A DNA stretch of 64,000 bases, from positions 18,983-82,982 of the forward strand of contig JBBSCO010000006.1 in NCBI GenBank assembly GCA_038250235.1. The letters run 5' to 3'. The notes below the pieces were generated by a model. It had not been told where the DNA came from, did no database searches, and saw only the letters and a program-made list of their open reading frames with translations. How positions within the stretch are numbered: position 1 is the stretch's first letter; each line of letters opens with the position of its first letter. A program made the translations under genes and the position numbers. The stretch comes from JAAUTS01 sp038250235 (GTDB lineage Bacteria > Verrucomicrobiota > Verrucomicrobiia > Methylacidiphilales > JAAUTS01). Positions 35,808-44,295 of the stretch are shown here, piece after piece.

Positions 35808-37208
35808 TTAACGGGTGCTGGAGGCGTAGCCGTTTTTGAGGGCGGCTTTGACCAGATTGGCTCCGAAATCCCAGACCGGGCCGGGGACTTTGGCGATGCC
35901 CAGGATGGAGTCTTCCAAGGCGTTGACAAACAGGTCGATCTCTTTGTCCCCGATGATGAGGGGAGGAAGGATTTTGACCACATCCATGTTGTGGCCGGCC
36001 ACTTGGGCCAGGATGCGGTGCTTCTGCAACAAAGGGGTAACAATCATCTGGGGAAAAAGTCCCTTGTCCACGGCATGGATCGCTTTCCAGGCCATCTTCA
36101 ATTTAAGGGAATCCGGCTCCTGAAATTCAATGGCGATCATAAGCCCTTTACCCCGGACTTCTTTGATCATGGGATGCTTTTTCTGGAGCTCGCGCAGACG
36201 ACCCAAGAGCTGATCACCTCGGATCGCGGCGTTTTCGATGAGTTTTTCTTCCTCGAGGATATGGATGGTGGCCAGGCCGCAGGCCATGGCGAGGTTGTTC
36301 CGTCCGAAGGTGGTCGAGTGCGCGACGCAACGGTCCAGACGCGAGTAAACTTTCTGGTAGATATCGCGGCGGGTGACAAAACCGGCGGCTGGCACATAAC
36401 CGCCGCTGAGTGCCTTGGCCATGGTGATAATGTCCGGGTCGAGGTTCCAGTGTTGGTAGGCGAAGAGTTTGCCGGTGCGGCCCATGCCGGTCTGGACTTC
36501 GTCCGAGATGAAGATCGTGCCGAATTTGCGGCAGAGTTCGCGGGCTTTGAGGATATAGTCATCCGCGACCACTTTGACACCCTTGCCCTGGACCAGTTCG
36601 ATGATGAAGGTTCCAATCTTGCCGGTTTTGAGTTTGCTTTCGAGGTCGTCGATGTCGTTGTGCTTGACGAATTCAACGTTGTTGAGGAAGGGGCCGAAGC
36701 CCTCGCGGAAATTGCCGCTGTGGGTGATGGAGAGCGAACCCATGCTCAGTCCGTGGTAGGAATTTTCCACCGCAACGATGCCGGACTTTCCGCTGGCGCA
36801 GCGGGCGAACTTGAGGGCACCTTCGACGGCTTCGGTGCCGGAGTTGCAGAAGAAGACGGCATCAAGGTTGGGGCCGGTGCGTTTGGTGATGGCCTCGGCC
36901 AGCAATCCGCTGAGGAGGGCGCAGTCCATCTGCACCATGTTGGGCAGGTCCATTTCCATGACGTCCTTGATAACTTCTTGGACCTTGGGATGGTTGCGTC
37001 CGATATTGAAAACGCCGTAGCCACTGAGGAAATCGAGGTATTCTTTCCCGTCCATATCGTAGAGATAGGAGCCTTGGGCGCGGGCATAGACTTTGTCGAA
37101 ACCGATGGTCTTTAGAACCTTGACCAGGGTGCGGTTCACGTGGCGGTCGTGCAGTTCGTAGTTTTCGCCGAGCCGTGTCGTGATGATCTCTTTGATATCG
37201 AAGGACAT
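35808..37208 (-). CDS. class III PLP-dependent aminotransferase
   Basis: 466 residues of the acetylornithine/GABA aminotransferase-like group. Visible blocks: YLYDMDGKEYLDFLSGYGVFNIG, FFCNSGTEAVEGALKFAR, SYHGLSMGSLSIT, FISDEVQTGMGRTGKLFAYQ, and DIITMAKALSGGYVPAAGF, whose Lys forms the Schiff base, then TTFGRNNLAMA. The real substrate is unknown; the family includes polyamine, ornithine and taurine enzymes. It is on its own, with KDPG aldolase downstream on the same strand after about 150 bases. Confidence 0.88.
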   Translation of the reverse strand: MSFDIKEIITTRLGENYELHDRHVNRTLVKVLKTIGFDKVYARAQGSYLYDMDGKEYLDFLSGYGVFNIGRNHPKVQEVIKDVMEMDLPNMVQMDCALLSGLLAEAITKRTGPNLDAVFFCNSGTEAVEGALKFARCASGKSGIVAVENSYHGLSMGSLSITHSGNFREGFGPFLNNVEFVKHNDIDDLESKLKTGKIGTFIIELVQGKGVKVVADDYILKARELCRKFGTIFISDEVQTGMGRTGKLFAYQHWNLDPDIITMAKALSGGYVPAAGFVTRRDIYQKVYSRLDRCVAHSTTFGRNNLAMACGLATIHILEEEKLIENAAIRGDQLLGRLRELQKKHPMIKEVRGKGLMIAIEFQEPDSLKLKMAWKAIHAVDKGLFPQMIVTPLLQKHRILAQVAGHNMDVVKILPPLIIGDKEIDLFVNALEDSILGIAKVPGPVWDFGANLVKAALKNGYASSTR

Positions 37209-37357
37209 GGGATTTAATATGGACGTGATTTTAAAGGGTGCAAGGCGATTTGGGGATTGCGGAGACTAATTGATTAATCAGATGGGGGGGGTAGAAGCTG
37301 CGGAAGTTTTAGCCTGCGCAACTACCAAATCTCTTAATTACCGGCTCACGCCTCCGG

Positions 37358-38014
37358 CTATTTCTTCAAAGAAGCACGGGCCTGGGCCACATTTTCCACA
37401 AACTGGGCGGCCAGGGCAGAGAGGCCTTTCCAATCTTGTTTTTCAACCAGATCCTTCTTGAGCAAGCTGCTGCCTGCGGCTACGGCGGCGCAACCCGCTT
37501 TGATGAAATCGGCGCAGGTGTTCACGTCCACGCCGCCGGTGGGAATGATCTGAAGCTGGGGCATGGGGGCTTTGATGGCTTTGATGTAGTTGGGGCCGAG
37601 GCCGTCGGCTGGGAAAATTTTGATAAAATCGGCCCCGAGTTCGTAGGCGTTGAGGGCTTCGGTCGGTGTGTAGGCACCGCAGACGATGGGTTTGGAGTAG
37701 CGGTTGCAGCAACGGATGATTTCTTCCTTGGTGATCGGGGTGACGACAAACTCGGCTCCGGCCAGGATGGCGAGGCGTGCGGTGGTGGCGTCAATGACGG
37801 AGCCGACACCCATGTAGATGCGGCTGCCCAGCGTGCTGGTGACTTCTTTGATTGCCTCCAGCGCATTGGGTGTCGTCATGGTGATTTCCATGCCGGTCAC
37901 CCCGCCATCGGCCAGGGCGGTGCAGATGTTAAGCAGTTGGGCGGAGGAATCGGCCCGTATGACGGCAACGACGCCGGGGTTGAGAAGACGGTGGATGGAT
38001 TCTTGTTTGGTCAT
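37358..38014 (-). CDS. eda: 2-dehydro-3-deoxy-6-phosphogluconate (KDPG/KHG) aldolase
   Basis: 218 residues. GVVAVIRADS opens the TIM barrel, GVTGMEITMTTPNALEAI carries the catalytic Glu, and GADFIKIFPADGLGPNYIKAI carries the Schiff-base lysine region. It splits KDPG to pyruvate and glyceraldehyde-3-phosphate in the Entner-Doudoroff pathway, or the related KDPGal/KHG. No kinase or dehydratase of the pathway is adjacent. The ATG at 38014 fits better than one 21 codons upstream, which would add a non-conserved leader. Confidence 0.9.
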   Translation of the reverse strand: MTKQESIHRLLNPGVVAVIRADSSAQLLNICTALADGGVTGMEITMTTPNALEAIKEVTSTLGSRIYMGVGSVIDATTARLAILAGAEFVVTPITKEEIIRCCNRYSKPIVCGAYTPTEALNAYELGADFIKIFPADGLGPNYIKAIKAPMPQLQIIPTGGVDVNTCADFIKAGCAAVAAGSSLLKKDLVEKQDWKGLSALAAQFVENVAQARASLKK

Positions 38015-38051
38015 AAGGGAAAGGTATATGCTGAAAAGTTGCAAAGAGAGG

Positions 38052-38693
38052 TCAAGATTTATCGGGGTCGGGATCAAGTCGAATGGCAGCGTAGTGGCGG
38101 CCTGTATGGCCTTTTTCCATGCGGTAGGAATAGAAGCGTTTTAGGTCACTTCCTGTATTCAGACCGCAATCGTGGTAGTTCAAGACGCCGGAGTCCAGAG
38201 CCTGCTTGCGGAGTGTTGCTGCAAAATCAGAATCGTAGTGGGGAGGGCGGATACAGGGAGCAAGGACAACGATGAGGGAGGCTGGATCGCTTTGAAACGA
38301 TGCCTTCATGGCCTGGATCGCGGCGGGCAGGATGCCGGCTTCTGTGCCTTTTCTGCCCGAGTGGACGACACCAACGGCTTCATGCTGCGGATCGTAAAGA
38401 AAGAGCGGGCCGCAGTCGGCACTGCGGATGGCCAGGGTAATGCCGGCTTCGTTGCTGATCAACCCGTCCACGGCAGGAACTGTTTTACCGGCATCCTGCA
38501 GGCCCACTCTCGCAATCTGAGATCCGTGTGGCTGCTCAGCCTGTATCAGCGGATCGGAGGGGAAAGCGGCTGAGTTCAGGCTTTCGCGGCAGGAATGTGC
38601 CACAGGGTCGTCTTCAGACCGTAAGGTAAAGATATGTTGCAGGCGGGGAAAATCGAGCTGTGGGAAAAAAATCCGCGAGTCCGGGGCAGGCAT
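38052..38693 (-). CDS. pgeF: peptidoglycan editing factor PgeF (YfiH/laccase-domain family)
   Basis: About 213 residues. RSADCGPLFLYDP, VGVVHSGRKGTEAGILPAAI and LAPCIRPPHYDSDF are the family blocks with Cys/His zinc ligands. In E. coli PgeF removes mis-incorporated residues from cell-wall precursors; some members act on purine nucleosides. The start at 38693 lies just downstream of the marR stop at 38710; an earlier ATG at 38750 would overlap marR. Co-transcription with marR is likely. Confidence 0.85.
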   Translation of the reverse strand: MPAPDSRIFFPQLDFPRLQHIFTLRSEDDPVAHSCRESLNSAAFPSDPLIQAEQPHGSQIARVGLQDAGKTVPAVDGLISNEAGITLAIRSADCGPLFLYDPQHEAVGVVHSGRKGTEAGILPAAIQAMKASFQSDPASLIVVLAPCIRPPHYDSDFAATLRKQALDSGVLNYHDCGLNTGSDLKRFYSYRMEKGHTGRHYAAIRLDPDPDKS

Positions 38694-38709
38694 GGACTCA
38701 GGATGGGGA

Positions 38710-39192
38710 TTATTCTGCCGTACGTCCACAGGAACGGAGACGGGAAGCACAGGATTCCTTCATGGCCTTATAAATGCGGGGCCAGGCTCTGCGGTCTTCG
38801 GCCTCGAGGTTGGCGGCAATACCGTAAAGATTATGGATCAGCTCGGTTTTCATTTCATCGACCAAAGTACGTCCTTTCCCTGTGATGCGGACAAGCACTT
38901 GACGTCGGTCATTGGGTGTTGCAAAACGCTCGACCAATTCCGCACCAGCCAGACGATCCACCAGTCCGGTGGTGGCGGGTGTGGTGTGTCCCATCAAAGC
39001 TGCCAGTTTGCCCATGTTCAGGGATTCATGAACGGAGAGAAAACCGAGCAAGGTGTATTGAGGAATGGAAAGTTTTCGCTTGGAAACCTTCTCCGTGAGA
39101 GAAACCAAAAAGAAGCGTTGCAAATACATTGTCAAATCTGCGAGCTCTAAAATTTCTACTGAAGGGGTAGAAGAGGCCTTAAATGTTTCCAT
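38710..39192 (-). CDS. MarR-family transcriptional regulator
   Basis: 160 residues. A winged helix-turn-helix: LSIPQYTLLGFLSVHESLNMGKLAALMG, then ATTGLVDRLAGAELVER, and the wing NDRRQVLVRITGKG. MarR proteins act as dimers, usually repressing their own operon and a neighbour until a ligand binds. A 9-bp inverted repeat lies just upstream. Its operon partner pgeF follows 16 bases after the stop. Ligand unknown. Confidence 0.9.
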   Translation of the reverse strand: METFKASSTPSVEILELADLTMYLQRFFLVSLTEKVSKRKLSIPQYTLLGFLSVHESLNMGKLAALMGHTTPATTGLVDRLAGAELVERFATPNDRRQVLVRITGKGRTLVDEMKTELIHNLYGIAANLEAEDRRAWPRIYKAMKESCASRLRSCGRTAE

Positions 39193-39198
39193 AACTAA

Positions 39199-39236
39199 AT
39201 TATATAGCGATTAATTCAGTTTTGGCGAACTGAATT
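39199..39236 (-). promoter_or_regulatory. marR promoter and palindromic operator
   Basis: Read on the minus strand: AATTCAGTT (complement of 39228-39236), six bases, then AACTGAATT (39213-39221), a perfect 9-bp inverted repeat, and a consensus TATAAT (complement of 39199-39204). Only six bases separate TATAAT from the ATG, so transcription probably starts at or next to the start codon. Confidence 0.7.
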
Positions 39237-39338
39237 TATTGCCCAGCCCTAAACTCTTTGTTTCTGGTGGTTTATGGGGAACGGGCGTTTCTTCTATTGC
39301 GTTCCCAAATAGATTATGATTATCTTTTAGCTCGATTT

Positions 39339-39413
39339 GCAGCCTTAGCTCAGTGGTAGAGCATTACCTTGACACGGTAGGGGCCACAGGTTCGAACCCT
39401 GTAGGCTGCACCA
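39339..39413 (+). tRNA. tRNA-Val (GAC)
   Basis: Complete cloverleaf including encoded CCA. Acceptor stem GCAGCCT/AGGCTGC, D-arm GCTC...GAGC, anticodon stem TTACC/GGTAG around loop TTGACAC (anticodon GAC), T-arm ACAGG-TTCGAAC-CCTGT. It stands alone between marR and a cNMP-binding gene. Confidence 0.97.
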
Positions 39414-39471
39414 TTTTCCTTCCCTGGTTTAGCATTGACTCGTTCCCCCCGGTCGTGGCTTGATCGATTCT

Positions 39472-39978
39472 ATGAACAGCCTGCCGGTTCCAGCTTTGAC
39501 GGAAAAAACCGTTCTGGCCGTTTTCCCCGACTGTCGTTTCCGGCTCTTTGAAGCCAAGTCTGTCATTCTCAAGCAAAACTCTGCGGCCAGCACCCTTTAT
39601 TTCATCGTTTCTGGACGTGTCCAGGTCAGCCGGGTTTTTCCAGGAAAGGTGGAATTGCCGCTCGCGACCTTAAAAAAAGGACAATTGCTGGGTGAGATGG
39701 CCTTATTGACTGGAAAAAAACGTTCGGCCCAAGCCAAGGCCCTGAGCCGGGTCAAGACCTTGGAAGTCACGCGGCGGCAGTTGGAAAATCTGGTTTTGGA
39801 CAGCAATCCCCTGGCTATCAGTATGGCTTTGCATTTGGCGATTCTGTTGGCCAACCGGCTGGGCAATGTGTTCCACAGCTTTACCGATCCACGTCTCCTG
39901 GAGATTTCCAAAGCCAATGCCCGGCAGGTCGATGTCCGGAAAGTGTTGCAGGGGATGTATGGGCACTGTGTTGTTTAG
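39472..39978 (+). CDS. stand-alone cyclic nucleotide-binding domain protein
   Basis: About 168 residues. The cNMP-binding beta-roll is visible: ILKQNSAASTLYFIVSGRVQVSR and LLGEMALLTGKKRSAQAKALSRVKTLEV, the latter matching the phosphate-binding cassette (GE..L...RSA). It then ends in helices with no helix-turn-helix, channel or kinase domain. So it may be a sensor subunit or a regulator acting through protein contacts. The ATG at 39472 is favoured over a TTG four codons earlier. Confidence 0.85.
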   Translation: MNSLPVPALTEKTVLAVFPDCRFRLFEAKSVILKQNSAASTLYFIVSGRVQVSRVFPGKVELPLATLKKGQLLGEMALLTGKKRSAQAKALSRVKTLEVTRRQLENLVLDSNPLAISMALHLAILLANRLGNVFHSFTDPRLLEISKANARQVDVRKVLQGMYGHCVV

Positions 39979-40104
39979 AGCCCAGCCTATGGGCTTTGAA
40001 CTGTGGCAACCCTTTGGATTGCTGAGGATAACTTTTCTTTGGATTTTACTGAATTCCGTTTTATCGAATTTCTACATTCGGGTTTCGAATTCAAATTGAA
40101 TCCA

Positions 40105-40860
40105 CTACATCCCGGAATCCGGTGTGTCATTGTTTTGGATATAGTCAATCAGCTCCAGTTCCGGCACCGGGGTATCCGTTTTGAATCCCAAAGTGCCGGT
40201 GACTTCGATGAAAACACCATCGCTCTTCAGGTCGGTCCGACCGTTGACGCGCAACGCCACGGTCCGTCCATCGGCGGCACAACAGAAAATCAGAAGCCGG
40301 GCGATTTTGAAATGGGTTTCGTCTTCCGAAAGCCATTGTCCAGAAATAACAACCCGTTGACCATTGTAACGCTCCCTCAACACCCGGTCTTGGCTCAGGT
40401 AGATCAGCTCCAGAAGATCCAGCGGCACAACTTCATCCTTGGACACTTCATCCACCTGTTCCAGCAGCAGGCGGTGGAGTTCGCCGGGTTTGCCGGGAAG
40501 AAATCGTTGCAGGGCGGCGGGGCTGAGGAGATTGTAGCTGGCCCGTTGCCGGAGAAACTGGGCGCTTTGAAGATCCTCCGGCAAAAGCAGATAGGCTGCC
40601 AAAGGTAAGGCCAGCAGGGCGGCCCGTCCGGTTGCTTGGGCCGTGAGGTGAGAGCCGTTTTCAGAGAAGAGATCGAAGAAAAAGGGGTAACTGACACAGA
40701 TCAGCATCAGGAGAATTCCGAAGCTTAGGGTTATGTCGTGGTAAGCAGGATTCTGGATCTGGGACAATTGTCCTGAAAGATGAAGCCGCAAAAGAATACA
40801 GCCCCAGGCTCCAAGGCTGAGCGGCAGGAGGAGACTCTGGGCTTTCAGCAGAATACGCAT
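40105..40860 (-). CDS. TIGR03943 / DUF1980 permease partner protein (YcgQ-like)
   Basis: 251 residues with two membrane helices in the N-terminal 60 residues (SLLLPLSLGAWGCILLRLHLSG and ITLSFGILLMLICVSYPFFFDL), another near 80-95, and a soluble C-terminal domain (RYNGQRVVISGQWLSED, ARLLIFCCAADGRTVALRV, FIEVTGTLGF). This is the YcgQ/TIGR03943 family that always accompanies a DUF318-type permease, which here ends directly before it. Function not firmly known; a metal-related transport role is suspected for homologues. Confidence 0.82.
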   Translation of the reverse strand: MRILLKAQSLLLPLSLGAWGCILLRLHLSGQLSQIQNPAYHDITLSFGILLMLICVSYPFFFDLFSENGSHLTAQATGRAALLALPLAAYLLLPEDLQSAQFLRQRASYNLLSPAALQRFLPGKPGELHRLLLEQVDEVSKDEVVPLDLLELIYLSQDRVLRERYNGQRVVISGQWLSEDETHFKIARLLIFCCAADGRTVALRVNGRTDLKSDGVFIEVTGTLGFKTDTPVPELELIDYIQNNDTPDSGM

Positions 40861-41817
40861 CTAATTCCAACCCTCCCAATAGCTGCGGCTAAAAAGTTCT
40901 GGAGGCAGGCGGTTCAGGCTCAAAGCCAGAAGCAGAACGATGAGAATGGCCAGGGCAGAGAGCAGCAGGATCGCCCTCGGTTGAAAAAAACTGCGATAGA
41001 CCATCAGGAGTTTCAAATCCAGAACCGGGCCGATCCACAAAAAGGCAAAAGTCGCCGCTTGTGACATGCCGACGTAGGATTTGGCGACAAAAGCATCGGC
41101 GGAGCTGCAGACACTGCTCAGGATTGCAGCCAACATCATCAGGGGGATGGCTGACGGGGTGTTTCCCATGTCCCCAAGAAAGGCTCCGGCATAAGTCTGG
41201 GCCAAGGCGGCCAGCAGGCTCCCTGCAATATAAAACAGGGACACGGTAAGAAAGTCGCTCAAGGTGATCTGCATTGCTGCGGCCAGTCGCGGGTGGCGGC
41301 TACGAAGCCATAAAGCGGCCTCAACGGGAGCGGTCTCAAGGTTTTCATTCGATCCTGAGGCACTGATGACTTCCGGACGGACGACCCAGGTGGCTCCGAG
41401 ACGATTTAGAACCAGGGCCAGAATCAGGGCGACCAAAACGGAACCGCTGAAGCGCAACAATACCGCGATGGCCGGATCTTCAAAAGAAAAGGCCAGCCAT
41501 GTGCTGCCGAGTGCGATTGGATTGATGGCCGGTCCGGCAAAGAGGTAGGCCAAGGCAGCGCAGAGCGGAAGACCTTTCATCGTGAGCCGACGCACCAGGG
41601 GGAGGCCCACACATTCGCAGGAGGGGAAAACTAGCCCGGCCAGAATGCCGAGAAGGGCGGAGGCGAGGGGGCTCTTGGGCATCCAGGAGATGAATTGCCG
41701 GATGGGCAGGAAGGAGGAAACGAGCCCGCTGATCAAAGCCCCCAGGAAAAGAAAGGGAAGCCCCTGAACAAAAAGACTGACAAACAGGAGAGTGATTTCA
41801 GGCAGCCGTGAGGTCAT
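40861..41817 (-). CDS. ArsP/DUF318-family permease (YcgR-like)
   Basis: 318 residues with eight or more membrane helices. Family traits: GLPFLFLGALISGLVSSF, the cysteine-containing LAGLVFPSCECVGLPLVRRL, FAGPAINPIALGSTW, and SVCSSADAFVAKSY. The same PF03773 family contains the organoarsenical exporter ArsP, but the group next to a TIGR03943 protein is functionally undefined. Stop and start of the pair abut (40861/40860), so they form one translational unit. Confidence 0.85.
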   Translation of the reverse strand: MTSRLPEITLLFVSLFVQGLPFLFLGALISGLVSSFLPIRQFISWMPKSPLASALLGILAGLVFPSCECVGLPLVRRLTMKGLPLCAALAYLFAGPAINPIALGSTWLAFSFEDPAIAVLLRFSGSVLVALILALVLNRLGATWVVRPEVISASGSNENLETAPVEAALWLRSRHPRLAAAMQITLSDFLTVSLFYIAGSLLAALAQTYAGAFLGDMGNTPSAIPLMMLAAILSSVCSSADAFVAKSYVGMSQAATFAFLWIGPVLDLKLLMVYRSFFQPRAILLLSALAILIVLLLALSLNRLPPELFSRSYWEGWN

Positions 41818-41857
41818 AAAATGAGTTCGTCAGAAGTCTTCCGGATGACATGCTGTG

Positions 41858-42484
41858 ATGCTTATGAACCTGCAGGATCGCGTCAAGCTCAGCCTTTTGT
41901 TGGTTCTGTTGATGCTTGTCGTATGGCAGGGTCTCCATGGTTGTGCGGATGAAGAGGTTTTGCAGGGCCGCTATGTGGAATGGCCCGAGTATGCGGCCAA
42001 ACATTTATTGCAGTCATTGCCTGTGGAAACGGCGTTTACCCACCCGATACAAGCTGATTTGAGGGAACAGGCGTATTTGTCGAAGGCGTTTGGGGAAGAC
42101 AACAGCACGGGGGAATTTTGGAAACTGGAACCTGCTGCGGCGGTGGAGCGGATGGAGGTGATGGCCATGGGAGCGGGTCTGGTGCTGATGGCGGAGCAAT
42201 GGGGATCGGATCTCAATGGCGTGGTGGTTCTGTTGCATCGCGGCGATGATCCGTCCAGGGCTCTGATCGAGTCGATGTGCGCTGGTCTGGATACTTTGGA
42301 AGTGAGGCCTGGCCAGTGGATCAAAAAGGGGGATCGACTTGGAGTGATTTCCAATGCCAAGGAAAACGCGCTGCAGCTGGAGATACGGGAAACATTGGGG
42401 CTGGGAATCGGTCCGGGAAATTTGGAGGATTCCAGAGGCTGGCTCAGGCCTGGTGATTTTTTAAAGAAGAATGTAAAGCGTTAG
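41858..42484 (+). CDS. lipoprotein-like protein with degenerate M23 (LytM) domain
   Basis: About 208 residues. The N-terminus has a hydrophobic signal (LSLLLVLLMLVVWQGLHGC) ending in a lipobox-like LHGC, so it may be a lipoprotein. The C-terminal part resembles a LytM/M23 fold: SDLNGVVVLLHRGDD, LEVRPGQWIKKGDRLGVIS and NALQLEIRETLG. The zinc ligands HxxxD and HxH of active M23 enzymes are mostly missing; LQLEIR stands in place of LHFE. Such inactive LytM proteins often activate cell-wall amidases. The start could also be 41864. Confidence 0.6.
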   Translation: MLMNLQDRVKLSLLLVLLMLVVWQGLHGCADEEVLQGRYVEWPEYAAKHLLQSLPVETAFTHPIQADLREQAYLSKAFGEDNSTGEFWKLEPAAAVERMEVMAMGAGLVLMAEQWGSDLNGVVVLLHRGDDPSRALIESMCAGLDTLEVRPGQWIKKGDRLGVISNAKENALQLEIRETLGLGIGPGNLEDSRGWLRPGDFLKKNVKR

Positions 42485-42673
42485 AAGTTTCCATGCAGTT
42501 TGGCGTCCACGTAACCCAATCGGATCTGGGTCGTTTTTCCTGGATTCTGCTTGAAATTTAGATCGCATCCCGGCTTTTGTCTGTCATACATGGCGACGAA
42601 ACAGATGAACAGAGGCATGATCACTGGGTATTTTCGCAGGCTCTTCGTAAGCTGCTCCTGTGTCTGAACACAT

Positions 42674-43270
42674 ATGCAAGGCTCCATTATTCGGAAGAAC
42701 GGCATCCAGTTCACGGATCTCCTCCAGATGTTGAGTGGAGGCTATTTAAGTGGTCATCTTGAAATCAAAGATTCCAACGGAAAAACTGGAATACTTGCAC
42801 TGTGCAAAGGGGCTGTTGTTTCCATCGATTACGAGAATCTGAACGGGATTGCTGCTCTGGCCAAATTACTCAAGGAGGCGGAACTTCATTTCAGTTTTAG
42901 GTCCGGGGAAACCGTAGAAAGCACCGGAATCTATAAAAACACGACGGAACTTCTGATGGAAGCCGCCCTCTGGGCCGATAAGGAAATCGAGGTGCCTGTT
43001 TTGTTGGATCCTTCCTATTTTACCATCAAAAACCGTACGGTTCTCAATACCAACACGAATGAAGAAAGGCAGGAAATCCTGGCAGAACTGGATTTCCTGC
43101 ACCACAGCTCCCAAAACATTGGCGAAGCTCTGGGGTTCGGTCCCGTCAGCAAATTTATGCTTCGCGAAGAAGAGGCCCTGTTGGCCTTCTATGTCATCTC
43201 CGAGGGCAATGTCCTTGGTTTTCAAAGTCTCAAACCCCGCTCTATGGTTGAAGCTTTTGATCTGCTTTGA
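42674..43270 (+). CDS. DUF4388-domain protein with roadblock-like C-terminus
   Basis: 198 residues. Residues 1-75 (IIRKNGIQFTDLLQMLSGGYLSGHLEIKD, then CKGAVVSIDYENLNGIAAL) match the DUF4388/PATAN domain common in bacterial signalling proteins. The C-terminal about 90 residues (YFTIKNRTVLNTN, EILAELDFLHHSSQNIGEALGFGP, LREEEALLAFY) are clearly related to the protein at 43950-44282 and have a roadblock/LC7-like layout. It starts a four-gene run that looks like a tandem duplication. About 190 non-coding bases precede it. Confidence 0.7.
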   Translation: MQGSIIRKNGIQFTDLLQMLSGGYLSGHLEIKDSNGKTGILALCKGAVVSIDYENLNGIAALAKLLKEAELHFSFRSGETVESTGIYKNTTELLMEAALWADKEIEVPVLLDPSYFTIKNRTVLNTNTNEERQEILAELDFLHHSSQNIGEALGFGPVSKFMLREEEALLAFYVISEGNVLGFQSLKPRSMVEAFDLL

Positions 43271-43284
43271 TTGTCTGATTTGCC

Positions 43285-43932
43285 ATGCAACCTCATATTC
43301 TAAAATCGGCTGAAACGCTCATTGAGCGCACTGGCATACTGGGAGTGATCATCTGCCGTGGAGATATTGTCTATTATTATAAAACGGATCCACGTTTCCA
43401 TTACGACCAGATCCGCGATTTCGGACAGTTTGTCCACCAACTTTTCTCCGGTTACCTCAACGTTCAGCGTCATATTTCGGAGGTGTCGCTTCAATTCAAG
43501 GGCGCCTGCCTCAGTGTTATGATGATGAAAGAAGGGGAGGCTCCTATTTATGTGGCAACGCTGGCGGAGAATCTTCAAACACTGGCCTTGGCGACGGAAG
43601 AAACCAAGCGTTGGGTGGCAGAGGATCTGGTCAAAAAATCCAAACGGACGGCGAAAATTACCAGCAAGCTCAGGCCAACAGCCCATCTTTTATGGGGGCG
43701 CTTTCTCTCCAGATTGCGCGACTGTCTGGATAAAAGCCTCGGAGCTGAAGCGGGCGGGGTTGTGCTGACCCGCACTCTTGAGCATTTCCATGGGAACTCT
43801 TCCGAGCCGCTGGCAACGGAACAATGGCTGGCTTTTGTGGCCGAAGTTGGCAATCAAATCCCCAATCCTGATGCCCGTGTCCGCTTTTATAAACTGTACT
43901 CGGAAGCGGATGCGGCTGAAGCCCAACGCTGA
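43285..43932 (+). CDS. roadblock/LC7-like protein (first copy)
   Basis: 215 residues. The first about 110 resemble a roadblock/LC7 fold: TGILGVIICRGDIVYYY, an acidic helix with DFGQFVHQLFSGY, ISEVSLQFKGACLSVMMM and VATLAENLQTLALATEE. The C-terminal 65 residues (LGAEAGGVVLTRTLEHFHG, EQWLAFVAEVGNQI) form a second helical domain. The paralogue is at 44296-44937. Roadblock proteins regulate small GTPases or scaffold signalling, but no GTPase gene is nearby. It starts 14 bases after the DUF4388 gene. Confidence 0.65.
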   Translation: MQPHILKSAETLIERTGILGVIICRGDIVYYYKTDPRFHYDQIRDFGQFVHQLFSGYLNVQRHISEVSLQFKGACLSVMMMKEGEAPIYVATLAENLQTLALATEETKRWVAEDLVKKSKRTAKITSKLRPTAHLLWGRFLSRLRDCLDKSLGAEAGGVVLTRTLEHFHGNSSEPLATEQWLAFVAEVGNQIPNPDARVRFYKLYSEADAAEAQR

Positions 43933-43949
43933 AAGAGCAAGGCCTGTCC

Positions 43950-44282
43950 ATGGATCAGAAAGGGGAAACCAATGCGGGAAAAGATCCGGGGGATTTCCTC
44001 CCCCGGCAGGCTTCTCTGGCTCCTGCCTATTTCAGCATTAACAACCGCGAGGTGGTCGATGCGGGCGGTTCTGAGGAAGCGGAGGCTCTGTTGGCCGAGT
44101 ATGATTTTCTTTTTTATTACACCGGAAAAATAGGGGCCCTTTTGGGTTTCAGGAAAACGTACACCGTTTTCCTGAACGAAGAGCAGACGCTCCTCGCCTT
44201 CCAAGAGAAAAATCCGGGTGAAATCCGGGGTGTCCAGTGCTCCAGGCCGTATCCGCTGGAGGAAGCCCTCTCCCTGTTATAA
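43950..44282 (+). CDS. roadblock-like protein without DUF4388 (second copy)
   Basis: 110 residues. APAYFSINNREVVDAGGSEE and LLAEYDFLFYYTGKIGALLGF, then LNEEQTLLAFQEKNPGEI, align with the C-terminal half of the protein at 42674-43270. The DUF4388 part is replaced by about 25 polar residues. With the following gene it repeats the preceding gene pair. Starts 17 bases after the previous stop. Confidence 0.65.
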   Translation: MDQKGETNAGKDPGDFLPRQASLAPAYFSINNREVVDAGGSEEAEALLAEYDFLFYYTGKIGALLGFRKTYTVFLNEEQTLLAFQEKNPGEIRGVQCSRPYPLEEALSLL

Positions 44283-44295
44283 GAGGACTTTCGCC

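Noticed and set aside
35991..37115. 374-codon plus-strand frame opposite the aminotransferase
   Set aside because: Antisense shadow, made long by the codon bias of the real gene.
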